DNA from: Alphaproteobacteria bacterium
Lineage (GTDB): Bacteria; Pseudomonadota; Alphaproteobacteria; RF32; CAG-239
Direction of reading: 5' to 3'
NCBI GenBank assembly: GCA_017465405.1
Contig: JAFTWG010000014.1
Span: 33,950-97,949 of the forward strand
Length of the DNA stretch: 64,000 nt
The position numbers and the translations under genes are program-made. Shown in pieces: positions 9,026 through 18,188 of the stretch. Under the pieces are notes generated by a model. The model was not told where the DNA came from. It did no database searches and worked only from the letters and a program-made list of their open reading frames with translations. The first letter of the stretch is position 1. Every line of letters begins with the position of its first letter.

Positions 9026-9073
9026 AAAAAAAATGAACCTAAAGTCTTTATATGATTTAGGCTCATTTTTTAT
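9026..9073 (-). terminator. Terminator of the EIIA-HPr operon
   Basis: Read on the minus strand, a stem of about 14 pairs with one mismatch (AAAAATGAgCCTAAA against TTTAGGtTCATTTTT) encloses a loop of about 11 bases and runs into eight T. It lies 28 bases after the ptsH stop. Confidence 0.75.
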
Positions 9074-9100
9074 TTTTACAACGGAAGATATCCTATATAT

Positions 9101-9370
9101 CTAATCTTCCCCAAATTTATCATCTATAAGTTTACTTAATTCGTTTATTGCATCTTCTTCATCTTGTCCGTCTGCAAATATGGTTATAGTTGTTCCCATT
9201 GCCGCCGCTAAAAGCATCAACCCCATAATTGAGCAACCGCTTACTTTTTGACCGGATTTCTCAACTTCTATACAGGCATCATACTTTTCGGCAACTTTAA
9301 CAAAAGCAGCAGCAGCGCGCGCGTGCAGACCTTTGCGATTTTTTATAACTAAATTTTTAGAAACAGACAC
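9101..9370 (-). CDS. ptsH: HPr-family phosphocarrier protein
   Basis: Phosphocarrier of 89 residues. The phosphorylation site His16 sits in RKGLHARAAAAF, and the regulatory Ser47 in GCSIMGLMLLAA matches Ser46 of classical HPr, the target of HPr kinase. It starts immediately after the EIIA gene (one base between) and is co-transcribed. In alphaproteobacteria such pairs belong to a regulatory PTS rather than sugar uptake; no sugar permease is seen here. Enzyme I and HPr kinase are not in the window. Confidence 0.93.
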   Translation of the reverse strand: MSVSKNLVIKNRKGLHARAAAAFVKVAEKYDACIEVEKSGQKVSGCSIMGLMLLAAAMGTTITIFADGQDEEDAINELSKLIDDKFGED

Positions 9371-9371
9371 T

Positions 9372-9770
9372 TTAACCGCCTAACAACTGTGATGCAATAT
9401 TGATATATTTTTTACCGGCTTCTTGTGCTCCGATAGCTGTTTCTTTCAAGCCTTTATCTTTGCGTAAAGTTGCTATTTTTATTAACATCGGCAAATTAAC
9501 TCCGGCCAGAACCTCTACTTTTGCTTTATCCATGATAGATATTGCCAAGTTTGAAGGTGTACCCCCGAATAAATCTGTCAAAACAATAGTACCGTCACCG
9601 GTATTTACGTTTTCTACTTTTTGTAAAATTTCATCTCGGCGAGCTTCCATATTATCTTCAGGTCCGATACAAACAGTATCTATTTGTTCTTGAGGGCCGA
9701 CAACATGCTGCATGGCAGCAACAAATTCTTTGGCTAAATTGCCATGAGTTACTAAAATTATTCCTAACAT
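9372..9770 (-). CDS. PTS EIIA component, mannose family (regulatory type)
   Basis: Single-domain EIIA-Man protein of 132 residues. The active His9 lies in GIILVTHGNLAKEF, and the fold continues with TVCIGPEDNMEARRDEIL, TGDGTIVLTDLFGGTPSNLA and AGVNLPML, all typical of this family. It would accept phosphate from HPr, whose gene follows one base later. Without IIB, IIC or IID partners nearby it is likely a regulatory element, as in the alphaproteobacterial EIIA-Man/HPr/HprK arrangement. It follows the 141-residue unknown gene by 11 bases. Confidence 0.92.
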   Translation of the reverse strand: MLGIILVTHGNLAKEFVAAMQHVVGPQEQIDTVCIGPEDNMEARRDEILQKVENVNTGDGTIVLTDLFGGTPSNLAISIMDKAKVEVLAGVNLPMLIKIATLRKDKGLKETAIGAQEAGKKYINIASQLLGG

Positions 9771-9781
9771 TTAAGACAGTC

Positions 9782-10207
9782 CTATTTTGTTTCTGTGCTG
9801 CCGCCTACCCAACTGTGGATAGCTCCAAAGCTTTTAATAACATCTTCTTTGCTACGAGCAAGAATAAGCTCATCGGCACGAGTTTGACGACCTTTAAAGA
9901 CAATTTCTTCTACATTATCAACCGGCACTGCATATACACGCTCAACCATTTTCCCTTGCAGTTCTACAATCATAACAAATTCTGCCTCTGCTAAAGGACC
10001 TTTTGTTTCTTCATCAATATTATCGAGTTTAACCGCTAAGCGACCATCTCTTTTTAGTAATGCAGTTTTCTTTCCGTCAAATTCTAAAACCGGATTAGCC
10101 GGAGTTCCGTCACGGGCATCGATAAAGATGGCTAATTCGCCATATTTATTCTCGATAATTTCAAAAAAATCCTGTTTTTCTACAACGGTATAATATTGTG
10201 TTTCCAT
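9782..10207 (-). CDS. Conserved hypothetical protein upstream of EIIA-HPr
   Basis: Unrecognised protein of 141 residues starting METQYYTV. I place the start at the ATG 10205-10207 because AAAGGA lies eight bases before it; a longer frame to 10273 has no such site. It has no signal peptide or membrane segment, is acidic, and looks like a compact alpha/beta or all-beta cytoplasmic protein (alternating strands such as GELAIFIDARDG, AEFVMIVELQGK, ERVYAVPV). It is the first gene of a likely operon with EIIA and ptsH, which hints at a part in PTS-based regulation. No function can be assigned. Confidence 0.75.
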   Translation of the reverse strand: METQYYTVVEKQDFFEIIENKYGELAIFIDARDGTPANPVLEFDGKKTALLKRDGRLAVKLDNIDEETKGPLAEAEFVMIVELQGKMVERVYAVPVDNVEEIVFKGRQTRADELILARSKEDVIKSFGAIHSWVGGSTETK

Positions 10208-10289
10208 TTTCAAAATCCTTTGGGTTAAACTTATTTTAAGCGTTATGATAATACAATAAGCATTAAGTGTCAATTTTGAGTTTAGAAAA

Positions 10290-12044
10290 ATGGAAAAATC
10301 AGCAAATCGTTTTATTTGGCATTATGTGAAAATTTTTAAATGGGCTTTATTAATGTTGACAGCCTGTGTTATTGTACGACAAGTTGCAAATACCATAGAA
10401 CCGTATTTTTTAGCAAAAATATATAATACCGTTATTGAAAAACAGGGAAGTGACAACTATTGGAATGAGGTTATATTTTATGCCGGAATTATGGCGATAA
10501 TTACACTTTCGGCAACGCTAATATCCGAAGCATCAATGTTTATTGTCGCTCGCTTTGTTCCTAAAATTAAAACCATTGTAATAAAAGACGTTTTTGAAGA
10601 TGTGAACAAACAGTCCATATCATTCTTCACCAATGAAATGACTGGTAATATTTCACATAAAGTAGGCTTGCTGGCTAATAATACTACTGATTTTTTAAAT
10701 GCTTGTTTCGAAGTTTTGCACATGGTGACACGTGTTTTGGCCACAATCGCCGTATTAACATGGGTTAGTTGGTACTATACACTATTTGTTATTATATGGA
10801 TTGCTATAGTTGTTTTGATTAGTTGTAAATTAGGTGAAATAAGAAGAAATTGTTCTCGTGAATCAGGAAAAATGAGTAGTGCGGCAAATGCGGTAATTGT
10901 TGATTCAATATCTAATTACAGCGAAATAAAAAGTTTTGCTAATTTTAAGTTTGAAAAAATTAATCTGCTCAAATCTCTGCGACAATTAAGAAGAGCAGAA
11001 ACCAGAGAAAAGAAAATTATGGGCTGGATAAGAATTGCTCAACAACTTGTTTCTATTTTATCACTTGTTGCATTTGTTTTCTTTTCTATCTTTATGCTGA
11101 AAATCGGAAAAACAGATACAACACAATTTATTTATGTAAATACGGTGTTCTTAAATTCTTCATATTTGGCTTTTCAAATGTCATGGATATATAACAATAT
11201 TTCTAAAATGTACGGAAACGTTGTGTCGGCGCTTGATACTTTGGCTGTCGATCCGGAAATTGTTGATAAAAAAGATGCCAAAGTGCTAAAAACTAAAAAA
11301 GCAAATATCCGTATTAAAGATGTTACTTTCGGATATCAAAATCGTAACAAACTGTTCAAATGCTTAAATGTTGATATTAAGGCCGGAGAGAAGGTCGGGT
11401 TAGTAGGTCTTTCCGGTTCCGGTAAATCATCTTTTGTAAAACTTATCAGTCGTTATTATGATATAGATTCCGGTAGTATCATGATAAATGGTACTGATAT
11501 AAGGGATATTACTCAAGAATCTCTTCATAAACATATAGCAACTATTCCGCAAGATGTGTGTTTGTTTAATAGAACACTGCTTGAAAACATTCGCTACGGC
11601 AATGTTGATGCAAGTGACAGACAAGTTGAAGTTGCAGCTAAAAAAGCATTTGCCGATATTTTTATTAAAAAATTTAAAGACGGATATAAAACTAAAGTAG
11701 GCGACAGAGGCATAATTTTATCAGGTGGTGAAAGACAACGAATTGCTATTGCAAGGGCTATTTTGAAAAACGCTCCGATTTTGATATTTGACGAAGCAAC
11801 TTCCGCTCTCGACAGTCAAAGCGAAACACATATTCAACAATCATTAAAAAACTTGATGAAAGGCAAAACCGTTTTAGCTATTGCTCACCGCCTTTCCACC
11901 TTGCGAGAAATGGATAGAATTTTAGTTTTCGATAAGGGAAAAATTGTAGAAAAAGGCAATCATGACGAGCTTTTACAAAAGAACGGACTTTATGCAAAAT
12001 TATATAAAATGCAAGTTGATGGTTTTATGGGAAATCAGATTTAA
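10290..12044 (+). CDS. ABC exporter, fused permease and ATPase (MsbA-like half transporter)
   Basis: Half-transporter of 584 residues: an N-terminal type I exporter membrane domain (about 1-310, about six helices) and a C-terminal ATPase. ATPase motifs are Walker A GLSGSGKSS near residue 372, Q-loop IPQDVCLF, signature LSGGERQRIA near 475, Walker B ILIFDEATSALD and H-loop AIAHRLS. It would act as a homodimer, exporting a lipid, peptide or drug; substrate is not evident. It is a single gene, divergent from the PTS genes with short spacing. Family assignment is sure, MsbA-like function is not. Confidence 0.9.
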   Translation: MEKSANRFIWHYVKIFKWALLMLTACVIVRQVANTIEPYFLAKIYNTVIEKQGSDNYWNEVIFYAGIMAIITLSATLISEASMFIVARFVPKIKTIVIKDVFEDVNKQSISFFTNEMTGNISHKVGLLANNTTDFLNACFEVLHMVTRVLATIAVLTWVSWYYTLFVIIWIAIVVLISCKLGEIRRNCSRESGKMSSAANAVIVDSISNYSEIKSFANFKFEKINLLKSLRQLRRAETREKKIMGWIRIAQQLVSILSLVAFVFFSIFMLKIGKTDTTQFIYVNTVFLNSSYLAFQMSWIYNNISKMYGNVVSALDTLAVDPEIVDKKDAKVLKTKKANIRIKDVTFGYQNRNKLFKCLNVDIKAGEKVGLVGLSGSGKSSFVKLISRYYDIDSGSIMINGTDIRDITQESLHKHIATIPQDVCLFNRTLLENIRYGNVDASDRQVEVAAKKAFADIFIKKFKDGYKTKVGDRGIILSGGERQRIAIARAILKNAPILIFDEATSALDSQSETHIQQSLKNLMKGKTVLAIAHRLSTLREMDRILVFDKGKIVEKGNHDELLQKNGLYAKLYKMQVDGFMGNQI

Positions 12045-12149
12045 CACTAAAATCATTTATAGCATATATGCAGATGCCAAATGGTCAGTTACATTTTTGA
12101 GTAGCCGATTTAAAATCAATATTATTTCTAATTAAGGGTATGGTTCAGA

Positions 12150-12896
12150 TTATATATCTCTGAATCCGATTCTTCCGATTATCGGAAGTTTTAGGGCGGG
12201 GGGATACCAATCAATTCCGAAAGATAATCCTAAAAATCCGATTTCTATTCCTTCTTTTAATCCCATGCTCAAAGATAACAATCCCATTAATGAGAATTGT
12301 TTTCCTGTTCCGCTTGCCGTCGGAGCAACAATATCTTTATATCCGATAAAATCTTTACCAATAGCAGTTGCAGGTAATTCAACGGTTAAAGAAGGAACGT
12401 TTCTAATGATGTGGGCAACAAAAGTATTGCTGTTTGGTCCGGGCCAGAGCTCATATCTGTCTGCATAAGGATAATCTTTTACCGCTTTCTCTATTTGCGG
12501 TATTGCCTCTTCAGCTTTTTCCCCAATCAAGGTTTGCAAAAGCTGCGGTTTGCTGCCGTACCAATATCTGTCCGGTATATCTTTCTGTGCATAAACAGAA
12601 CTGCCGGTTCTGTATAGCTGCCACCCCATAACTTGATATACGGTGTAAAAATCTTCGTTTTTCTTTTTTACGGAAACCCATGGATGAACGGCAAAATATC
12701 CTCGCCAATTATAGGTTCTTGCAACAAAAACCTGAACAACGGCCTCTTTTTCTTCTTCAGGTAATGGGGATATTTTAGCACTGTCTCGATTCGCTTTTTG
12801 CCAATGCACATAATTAAAAGCAGAATCATATATAACAAAAGAACATAGAATAATAACAATTGTCCAGATAATATCCTTTGTTTTTATTTTTTTCAT
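12150..12896 (-). CDS. DUF3750 family membrane-anchored protein
   Basis: Protein of 248 residues with one N-terminal membrane helix (IIWTIVIILCSFVIYDSAF) and a periplasmic body. The body matches what I know of DUF3750: VFVARTYNWRGYFAVHPWVS, YTVYQVMGWQLYR, DRYWYGSKPQ, a YPYADRYELWPGPNSNTFV block, and the C-terminal APTASGTGKQFS and GIEIGFLGLSFGID. The family is found widely in proteobacteria and has no known function. It overlaps the recF stop by four bases (ATGA) and so belongs to the dnaN-recF operon. Confidence 0.85.
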   Translation of the reverse strand: MKKIKTKDIIWTIVIILCSFVIYDSAFNYVHWQKANRDSAKISPLPEEEKEAVVQVFVARTYNWRGYFAVHPWVSVKKKNEDFYTVYQVMGWQLYRTGSSVYAQKDIPDRYWYGSKPQLLQTLIGEKAEEAIPQIEKAVKDYPYADRYELWPGPNSNTFVAHIIRNVPSLTVELPATAIGKDFIGYKDIVAPTASGTGKQFSLMGLLSLSMGLKEGIEIGFLGLSFGIDWYPPALKLPIIGRIGFRDI

Positions 12897-14110
12897 TTTT
12901 GTATCACCAAATTATTTTTAACTTCAAAAAAGTCTGCATTGTTTTTTAAGGTAACGAATAACTCCGGATTCGTTGACGTAATCCATGCTTGTAATCCTAA
13001 ATCTCTTATCTTGCAAAGAAGAGCCTCTCTTTTACCATCATCAAGGTGAGCGGCAATTTCATCTAACAATAATATAGGTGAAAACCCTTGATATAATATC
13101 TGACATTTAGTTTGAGCAAGTATAATATTTATTAATAAAGATTTTTGTTCTCCCGTCGAACATAATTCTGCCGGCATTCTCTTTTTCTTATAAAAAACTT
13201 TAAAATCGGTTCTGTTTACGCCATCAATACTATCGTTATATAAGATATTTTTACGTTCTTGAGCTAATTTCGACATATAATAATCTTCTACATCAACAGC
13301 CGGCATTGAATCCAACATTTTTTCTATTGTACCATCCAGCTCCAACGTCACATTAGGAAAAACATCATCCGGTTCATTTTCTATAAATCTGTTTAACCTT
13401 GCAATTTGTTCTCTGCGTGCAGCTGCAATAGCTACACCGGTAGTTGCCATATTTTCTTCGATTCCTGACAACCACATTCTGTCAGCGTGTCCGTTGGTAG
13501 TTTTAATTAATTGATACCATTGCTTATATAAATGCTCAAAATTTGCAGTTCTTTTAGCGTGTTCATTATCAAAAGCGTAAACAAGCCTATCTAAAAAGCT
13601 ACGACGAGGTTGAGAACCGCCTCTGAAAAGTCGATCCATTTGAGGAGTCAGCCATATTGCAGATAAATATTTTCCTAACTCAACCTGAGAAGAACTTTTT
13701 TGACCGTCTATTTTGACGATTCGTTTATTGTAATTGCTTGTTTCATCTTCATCTTCTTTTTGTATATTTTCAACAGCTGTTCCTATTTCAAAATCTTCTC
13801 CGTTTTTACAAACGGTAGCGGCAACAGCCCAAGAGTTATTTATCGGAGAATATCCGTTATCAATAACAGCCGGAGTAAAACGTTTTATATCTGCAAGTCT
13901 TGAGCTTCTTAACCCTCTTCCCGGTGTCAAAAATGAAACAGCTTCAAGGATGTTCGTTTTTCCGCTCCCGTTTTCTCCGGTAATTATTATAGGATGTAAC
14001 CCTGCGTTTATACGTAAAAAAGCATAATTTCTAAAGTCAGTTAAAGTCAGGCGGGTAACACCTGACTTTTTGTCTGTAACTGATAATATGTTTTTTGCTA
14101 AACTATCCAA
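12893..14110 (-). CDS. recF: DNA replication and repair protein RecF
   Basis: SMC-like ATPase of 405 residues that works with RecOR at gaps. Motifs: LTDFRNYAFLRI, Walker A ITGENGSGKTNILEAV near residue 44, a coiled middle, the signature STGEQKSLLINI and Walker B PILLLDEIAAHLD. The gene starts one base after the dnaN stop, and its own stop overlaps the DUF3750 start. It is slightly longer than typical (about 360-380), mainly from inserts in the middle region. Confidence 0.96.
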   Translation of the reverse strand: MDSLAKNILSVTDKKSGVTRLTLTDFRNYAFLRINAGLHPIIITGENGSGKTNILEAVSFLTPGRGLRSSRLADIKRFTPAVIDNGYSPINNSWAVAATVCKNGEDFEIGTAVENIQKEDEDETSNYNKRIVKIDGQKSSSQVELGKYLSAIWLTPQMDRLFRGGSQPRRSFLDRLVYAFDNEHAKRTANFEHLYKQWYQLIKTTNGHADRMWLSGIEENMATTGVAIAAARREQIARLNRFIENEPDDVFPNVTLELDGTIEKMLDSMPAVDVEDYYMSKLAQERKNILYNDSIDGVNRTDFKVFYKKKRMPAELCSTGEQKSLLINIILAQTKCQILYQGFSPILLLDEIAAHLDDGKREALLCKIRDLGLQAWITSTNPELFVTLKNNADFFEVKNNLVIQK

Positions 14111-14111
14111 A

Positions 14112-15230
14112 TTAAACCCTCATCGGCATTAATACATAGATAGCACTGGTATCTGATGTGTCATGAATAACAGTAGGTGACGATTCGTTTGAAAAGCCTA
14201 TTTGAACCGATTCTCCTTTTATTTCAGATAAAATATCCAATAAATAACGGAAATTATAACCTATTTCTAAAGGAGTATTATCATATTTTGCATCAATTTC
14301 TTCAGAAGCCGATCCAAGGTCAGGACTTGTTGTTGTGACAACAACTTTTCCGTCTTCCATTCCCATCTTTATTGCTCTGGTTCTTTCTGCAACAACAGAA
14401 ACACGATCAACAGCATTAGCCAATTCTTTTACCTGAACTTCAAGAATCTTATCTGTATCAGTAGGAATAACTCTTTCATAATCAGGATATGTGCCGTCAA
14501 TAAGTTTTGATGTTAATATAACTTCATCTAAAGCAAAACGAACCTTGTTATCTGATAAAGAGATATTAATGCTTTCAGCTTTTGTATCATCAAGAAGCTT
14601 ACGGATTTCTCCGATAGTTTTTCTCGGAATAATAACACCTGATAAATTATCAGTTCCATTTGGTAACGGCGATTCTACACAAGCCAATCTGTGACCATCG
14701 GTTGCAACGATTCGTAATACTTTTGTTGCCCCTTCGTTTTTGGCATGAATATATAAACCGTTAAGATAATATCTTGTTTCTTCAGTTGAAACTGCAAATT
14801 GAGTACGATCAATCACATCTTTAAGTTCTTCTCTTTGCATAACAAAGTTGATAGGTAATTTATCTCCTGAAATAACAGGGAAATCTTCAACTCCGATAGT
14901 AGATAAAACGAATTTTGAACGACCGGATGCAATAGCTAACTGGCCTTTGTCATCAGGATAAGTTAATTCAACATCGGAACCATCCGAAAGTTTACGAACA
15001 ATGTCATATAACATATGTGCCGGAGCCGTTGTTGCACCTGTTTCACTGATTTTAGCATCAACAATTTCAGTAATTTCCGTATCCATATCAGTTGCCTTAA
15101 AGCTGATGCCGTCACTCATGGCTTCAATTCTTACGTTTGAAAGCACAGGAATGGTATTTCTTTTTTCAACAATACTTTGAATGTGACTCAAAGTTTTTAA
15201 TAAAATCGCACGTTCAATAACAAATTTCAT
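14112..15230 (-). CDS. dnaN: DNA polymerase III beta subunit (sliding clamp)
   Basis: Processivity clamp of 372 residues with three clamp repeats. Recognisable segments are the N-terminal KTLSHIQSIVEKRNTIPVLS, FKATDMDTEI, ETRYYLNGLYIH, VATDGHRLA and the C-terminal IYVLMPMRV that forms the peptide-binding pocket. First gene of dnaN-recF-DUF3750. A terminator after dnaA (15331-15356) and an extended -10 element (15282-15290) indicate that dnaN has its own promoter rather than depending on dnaA. Confidence 0.97.
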   Translation of the reverse strand: MKFVIERAILLKTLSHIQSIVEKRNTIPVLSNVRIEAMSDGISFKATDMDTEITEIVDAKISETGATTAPAHMLYDIVRKLSDGSDVELTYPDDKGQLAIASGRSKFVLSTIGVEDFPVISGDKLPINFVMQREELKDVIDRTQFAVSTEETRYYLNGLYIHAKNEGATKVLRIVATDGHRLACVESPLPNGTDNLSGVIIPRKTIGEIRKLLDDTKAESINISLSDNKVRFALDEVILTSKLIDGTYPDYERVIPTDTDKILEVQVKELANAVDRVSVVAERTRAIKMGMEDGKVVVTTTSPDLGSASEEIDAKYDNTPLEIGYNFRYLLDILSEIKGESVQIGFSNESSPTVIHDTSDTSAIYVLMPMRV

Positions 15231-15281
15231 ATCATTTATTCCGAATAAAAGTTTTTACTGCTCAAATAATAGCATATTATT

Positions 15282-15290
15282 ATTATAGCA
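15282..15290 (-). promoter_or_regulatory. Extended -10 promoter element for dnaN
   Basis: On the minus strand the sequence is TGCTATAAT, a perfect extended -10 (TGnTATAAT), about 50 bases before the dnaN start and downstream of the dnaA terminator. No good -35 is seen at 17 bases, as expected for extended -10 promoters. The function is inferred from sequence. Confidence 0.5.
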
Positions 15291-15330
15291 AAAATGAAAA
15301 ATATACATTTCAACAGATTTTTAATGCCAA

Positions 15331-15356
15331 TAAAAAAGCCGGAATATTTTCCGGCT
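15331..15356 (-). terminator. Rho-independent terminator after dnaA
   Basis: Minus strand: stem AGCCGGAA/TTCCGGCT with a four-base loop, then six T. It starts six bases after the dnaA stop. Confidence 0.85.
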
Positions 15357-15361
15357 CTGTT

Positions 15362-16816
15362 TTATGATTCCAGTGAACGTCTTAATGCTTCAACACTTTC
15401 TGCAACACTCTGATCTTCTTGAATAAGTTCTTCAACTTTTCTGACCGCATGCATAACTGTTGTATGATCTCTGTCAAATTTACGTCCTATTTCAGGCAAT
15501 GAGCGTAAAGTCAAAAGCTTTGCTAAATACATTGCGATTTGACGCGGTCTGGCAACTGTTCGAGCTCGGCGAGAAGATTGCATTTCTTTAACTGAAATAT
15601 TAAAATATTCGGCAACTTTCTTTTGTATTTCATCAATAGTTGTTCTTCTGTCATAAGAACGTAGCATATCTTTTAATACTTCTTGTGTACTTTCTATTGT
15701 AATCTCTTTGCCGGGAATTAGTTGAGCATGAGCAACAATTCTGCGTAAAGCCCCTTCCAATTCACGTATATTTGTGGTGATTTTTTGAGCTAAAAACTCA
15801 GCTACTTTTTGAGGAAGTTCACAATTTAATTGCTTTGCTTTTTCTTTTAAGATGCTAATTCTCAAGTCGAAGTCGGTAGGATGAATATCTGCCATCAGTC
15901 CGCAGCTTAATCTTGAGCGCAAACGATCTTCTATTCCTTCTAAATTTGCGGGAGACTTATCTGCAGAAATTATTATCTGTCTTCCTTCTTCAATTAAAGA
16001 GTTAAAGGTATAGAAAAACTCCTCCTGAGTCGATTCTTTGCCACCGATAAATTGAACATCGTCAACCATCAAAACATCAACCGAACGAAATTGTTCTTTA
16101 AATGCTGCCGTGTCTTTATAGCGCAAAGCTTTTACAAATTTATACATAAATTTTTCGGCAGACAAATAAACTATATTCTTTTCCGGATTGCGCTGTTTAA
16201 TATGCCAAGCAATAGCATGCATTAAATGGGTTTTTCCCAATCCGACACCTGAATATAAAAACAGCGGATTAAAAGGTATATTGTCAGATTCCGCAATTTT
16301 GCGAGCAGCAGCATAGGCAAATTCGTTTGTTTTTCCGACAACAAAAGTATCAAAAGTATATTGAGGATTAAGTGGAACCGATAAAGATTGACTTGGGTCG
16401 GCAAAACTTACATATCCGTTGTCGGGTTGTAAATTGCGAATACCTGATTGGTATATATTTTGTGGTGCCGGACTTGTTGATATTTGTTTGAATAATGAAC
16501 GGCAAGAAGAATTGCGAACATTGTTTGTTTTGTCTTCTTCAACGGTTTGAACAACAAAGTTGATGGTTTTTATGTTCGGATTCTTTTTCTCCCAAATTCT
16601 GTGGATTCGGTCAGAGTAATTAGTGATAACCCAATTTCTCATAAAGCGTGTCGGAACGCAAATATTCATCACACCGCTGGAAAAAGAGCTGATACTAAGC
16701 GGTTTTAACCAACTGTCAAAAGCCTTTTCTCCTACTTCTTGTCTTAATTGTGAGCAAATCTGTCCCCATTCGTCTTGAACAGCACCAAAGTCATTTTGTA
16801 TTGCTTCACCAGCCAT
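15362..16816 (-). CDS. dnaA: Chromosomal replication initiator DnaA
   Basis: Initiator ATPase of 484 residues. Domain I (about 1-90) begins WGQICSQLRQEVGEKAFDSW; a linker follows; the AAA+ domain has FVVGKTNEFAYAAA, Walker A GVGLGKTHLMHAI near residue 195, Walker B VLMVDDVQF and sensor RLRSRLSCG. Domain IV ends with RPRQIAMYLAKLLT and the DnaA signature DRDHTTVMHAVRKV that reads DnaA boxes. The start ATG has AAGGAT about twelve bases upstream. The 251 bases upstream show no clear cluster of DnaA boxes, so I do not place oriC here. Confidence 0.97.
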   Translation of the reverse strand: MAGEAIQNDFGAVQDEWGQICSQLRQEVGEKAFDSWLKPLSISSFSSGVMNICVPTRFMRNWVITNYSDRIHRIWEKKNPNIKTINFVVQTVEEDKTNNVRNSSCRSLFKQISTSPAPQNIYQSGIRNLQPDNGYVSFADPSQSLSVPLNPQYTFDTFVVGKTNEFAYAAARKIAESDNIPFNPLFLYSGVGLGKTHLMHAIAWHIKQRNPEKNIVYLSAEKFMYKFVKALRYKDTAAFKEQFRSVDVLMVDDVQFIGGKESTQEEFFYTFNSLIEEGRQIIISADKSPANLEGIEDRLRSRLSCGLMADIHPTDFDLRISILKEKAKQLNCELPQKVAEFLAQKITTNIRELEGALRRIVAHAQLIPGKEITIESTQEVLKDMLRSYDRRTTIDEIQKKVAEYFNISVKEMQSSRRARTVARPRQIAMYLAKLLTLRSLPEIGRKFDRDHTTVMHAVRKVEELIQEDQSVAESVEALRRSLES

Positions 16817-17005
16817 TATTCTACATATCCTTATAAAGTCTGAGGTTAAAACAAATAATCAATCTCATATTGATTCGATGGTCTGATAATAAAAGGTTAA
16901 AAAATAAAAAACAACAGAACAATTTTAGAACATTGAAATTAATTTGCTTGACATAATGTTTCTAAAGAGTCGCATAGATTCCCTTTGTTTTTGCTGAAAA
17001 AACAC

Positions 17006-17048
17006 AAAAAACCACTATCCTGTTTTTGCAAATCAGGAGTGGTTTTTT
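17006..17048 (-). terminator. Rho-independent terminator after rpsT
   Basis: Minus strand: stem AAAAACCACTCCTG paired with CAGG(AT)AGTGGTTTTT, with a two-base bulge and an eleven-base loop, then T-rich sequence. Lies 20 bases after the rpsT stop and could also act on the plus strand. Confidence 0.75.
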
Positions 17049-17067
17049 ATATAAAATTTCTTTAAAA

Positions 17068-17328
17068 TTAAAGAGCTTTAATCTTGGCAGACAAGCGAGA
17101 AATTTTTCTTGCAACAGTGTTGCGGTGCATAACACCTTTGTTTACAGCTTTCATCAATTCAGATTCTGCAGTAACAAAAGCGGTTTGAGCTAAAGCTTTA
17201 TCTTTAGCAACAATAGCTGCTTCTACTTTTTTAACAAAAGTACGAACTCTGCTTTTACGAGCACCATTGATGATGCTACGTTTTGTATTTCTTTTAATTC
17301 TTGTCTTTGCCGATTTATGATTGGCCAT
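17068..17328 (-). CDS. rpsT: 30S ribosomal protein S20
   Basis: Ribosomal protein of 86 residues, a three-helix bundle binding 16S rRNA. The family signature is clear: [18 protein letters not shown] at the N-terminus, [15 protein letters not shown] in the middle and [20 protein letters not shown] at the C-terminus. A single gene with its own terminator. In many alphaproteobacteria rpsT sits just upstream of dnaA, as here. Confidence 0.98.
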   Translation of the reverse strand: MANHKSAKTRIKRNTKRSIINGARKSRVRTFVKKVEAAIVAKDKALAQTAFVTAESELMKAVNKGVMHRNTVARKISRLSAKIKAL

Positions 17329-17435
17329 TTTTATATTCCTATAAATTTAAGTTATTACAAAATTTTTCTGATATGCTTTATAAACTCTTCAAAGCCCTCA
17401 AGTCAACACAATTTTTTGTAAATATGTCGATTCTT

Positions 17436-18179
17436 CTATTTTTTAAGCATATTTTCGAGGTTAATTTGAAATTCGTCAGATTCTAAAGCACTTTTATAAA
17501 CCTGTTTTTCAATTTCCAAACCTTCATCCAAGTCAGTATTTCCGATAGCTGTTTTGATAAGTTCTTTTGAAGTATTGGTTGCCAAGTTTGGCATAGAAGC
17601 AATAAGTTCTGCAACTTTCACTGTTTCATCATGCAAATACATTAATGGAATGATACGACTTATTAAACCGATTCTTTCGGCTTCCGTTGCATTCATTGCT
17701 CTACCGGTCAAAATCATTTCCATGGCTTTGGCTTTGCCCACAGCTTTAGTTAAACGTTGAGTTGCTCCAAATCCGGGAACTGTTCCCAAGCACAAATCAG
17801 GCATTGCAAACCAAGTATTTTCCGAACAAAAAACCATATCACATGCCATAGCGAGTTCAAAACCGATACCGATTGCATAACCGCTTACTTCTGCAATTAC
17901 CGGCTTTTTAGCATCGGCAATAACTTCAAAGTTGTCAGTCATATCTTCTAACATACTGGCATTTACGTTTTTTACAAACTCGGTTGCATTAATTCCGGCA
18001 GAAAATGTTTTTTCATTTCCTCTTATAACAATAGCTTTGATCTCATCATCAATATCAAGTTTAGCCATTTCTTTTGACAAACTCTCTAAAGTATCGGAAT
18101 TAATTCTGTTTAGTTTATCCTTGCTTGAAAAAGTGATTAAACCTACGGCACCGATTTTTTCAACATTAATTTCTGTCAT
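17436..18179 (-). CDS. Enoyl-CoA hydratase/isomerase (crotonase) family protein
   Basis: Crotonase-fold enzyme of 247 residues. The oxyanion-hole segments are present (FSAGINATEF and the Gly of SGYAIGIGFELAMACD). Of the two catalytic glutamates of classical hydratase, the first (Glu144 of rat enzyme, in GFELAMACD) is kept, while the second (Glu164, normally QPE) is Asp in FAMPDLCLGT. That could mean hydratase with altered chemistry or another crotonase reaction. It continues PGFGATQRLTKAVGKAKAMEMILTG split over the family helix. It lies between rpsT and a small secreted protein, with no other fatty-acid gene near. Confidence 0.85.
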   Translation of the reverse strand: MTEINVEKIGAVGLITFSSKDKLNRINSDTLESLSKEMAKLDIDDEIKAIVIRGNEKTFSAGINATEFVKNVNASMLEDMTDNFEVIADAKKPVIAEVSGYAIGIGFELAMACDMVFCSENTWFAMPDLCLGTVPGFGATQRLTKAVGKAKAMEMILTGRAMNATEAERIGLISRIIPLMYLHDETVKVAELIASMPNLATNTSKELIKTAIGNTDLDEGLEIEKQVYKSALESDEFQINLENMLKK

Positions 18180-18188
18180 TTTACATTC

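Noticed and set aside
9399..9700. Plus-strand frame opposite the EIIA gene
   Set aside because: Antisense shadow of a well-supported gene.
16949..17053. Small RNA gene driven by TTGACA at 16949 and ending at the rpsT hairpin
   Set aside because: TTGACA has no good -10 at 16-18 bases, and the hairpin is explained as the rpsT terminator.
16817..17067. Chromosome origin upstream of dnaA
   Set aside because: The region is AT-rich, but no cluster of TTATCCACA-type DnaA boxes is visible; single near matches occur only inside other genes (near 9808 and 21111).
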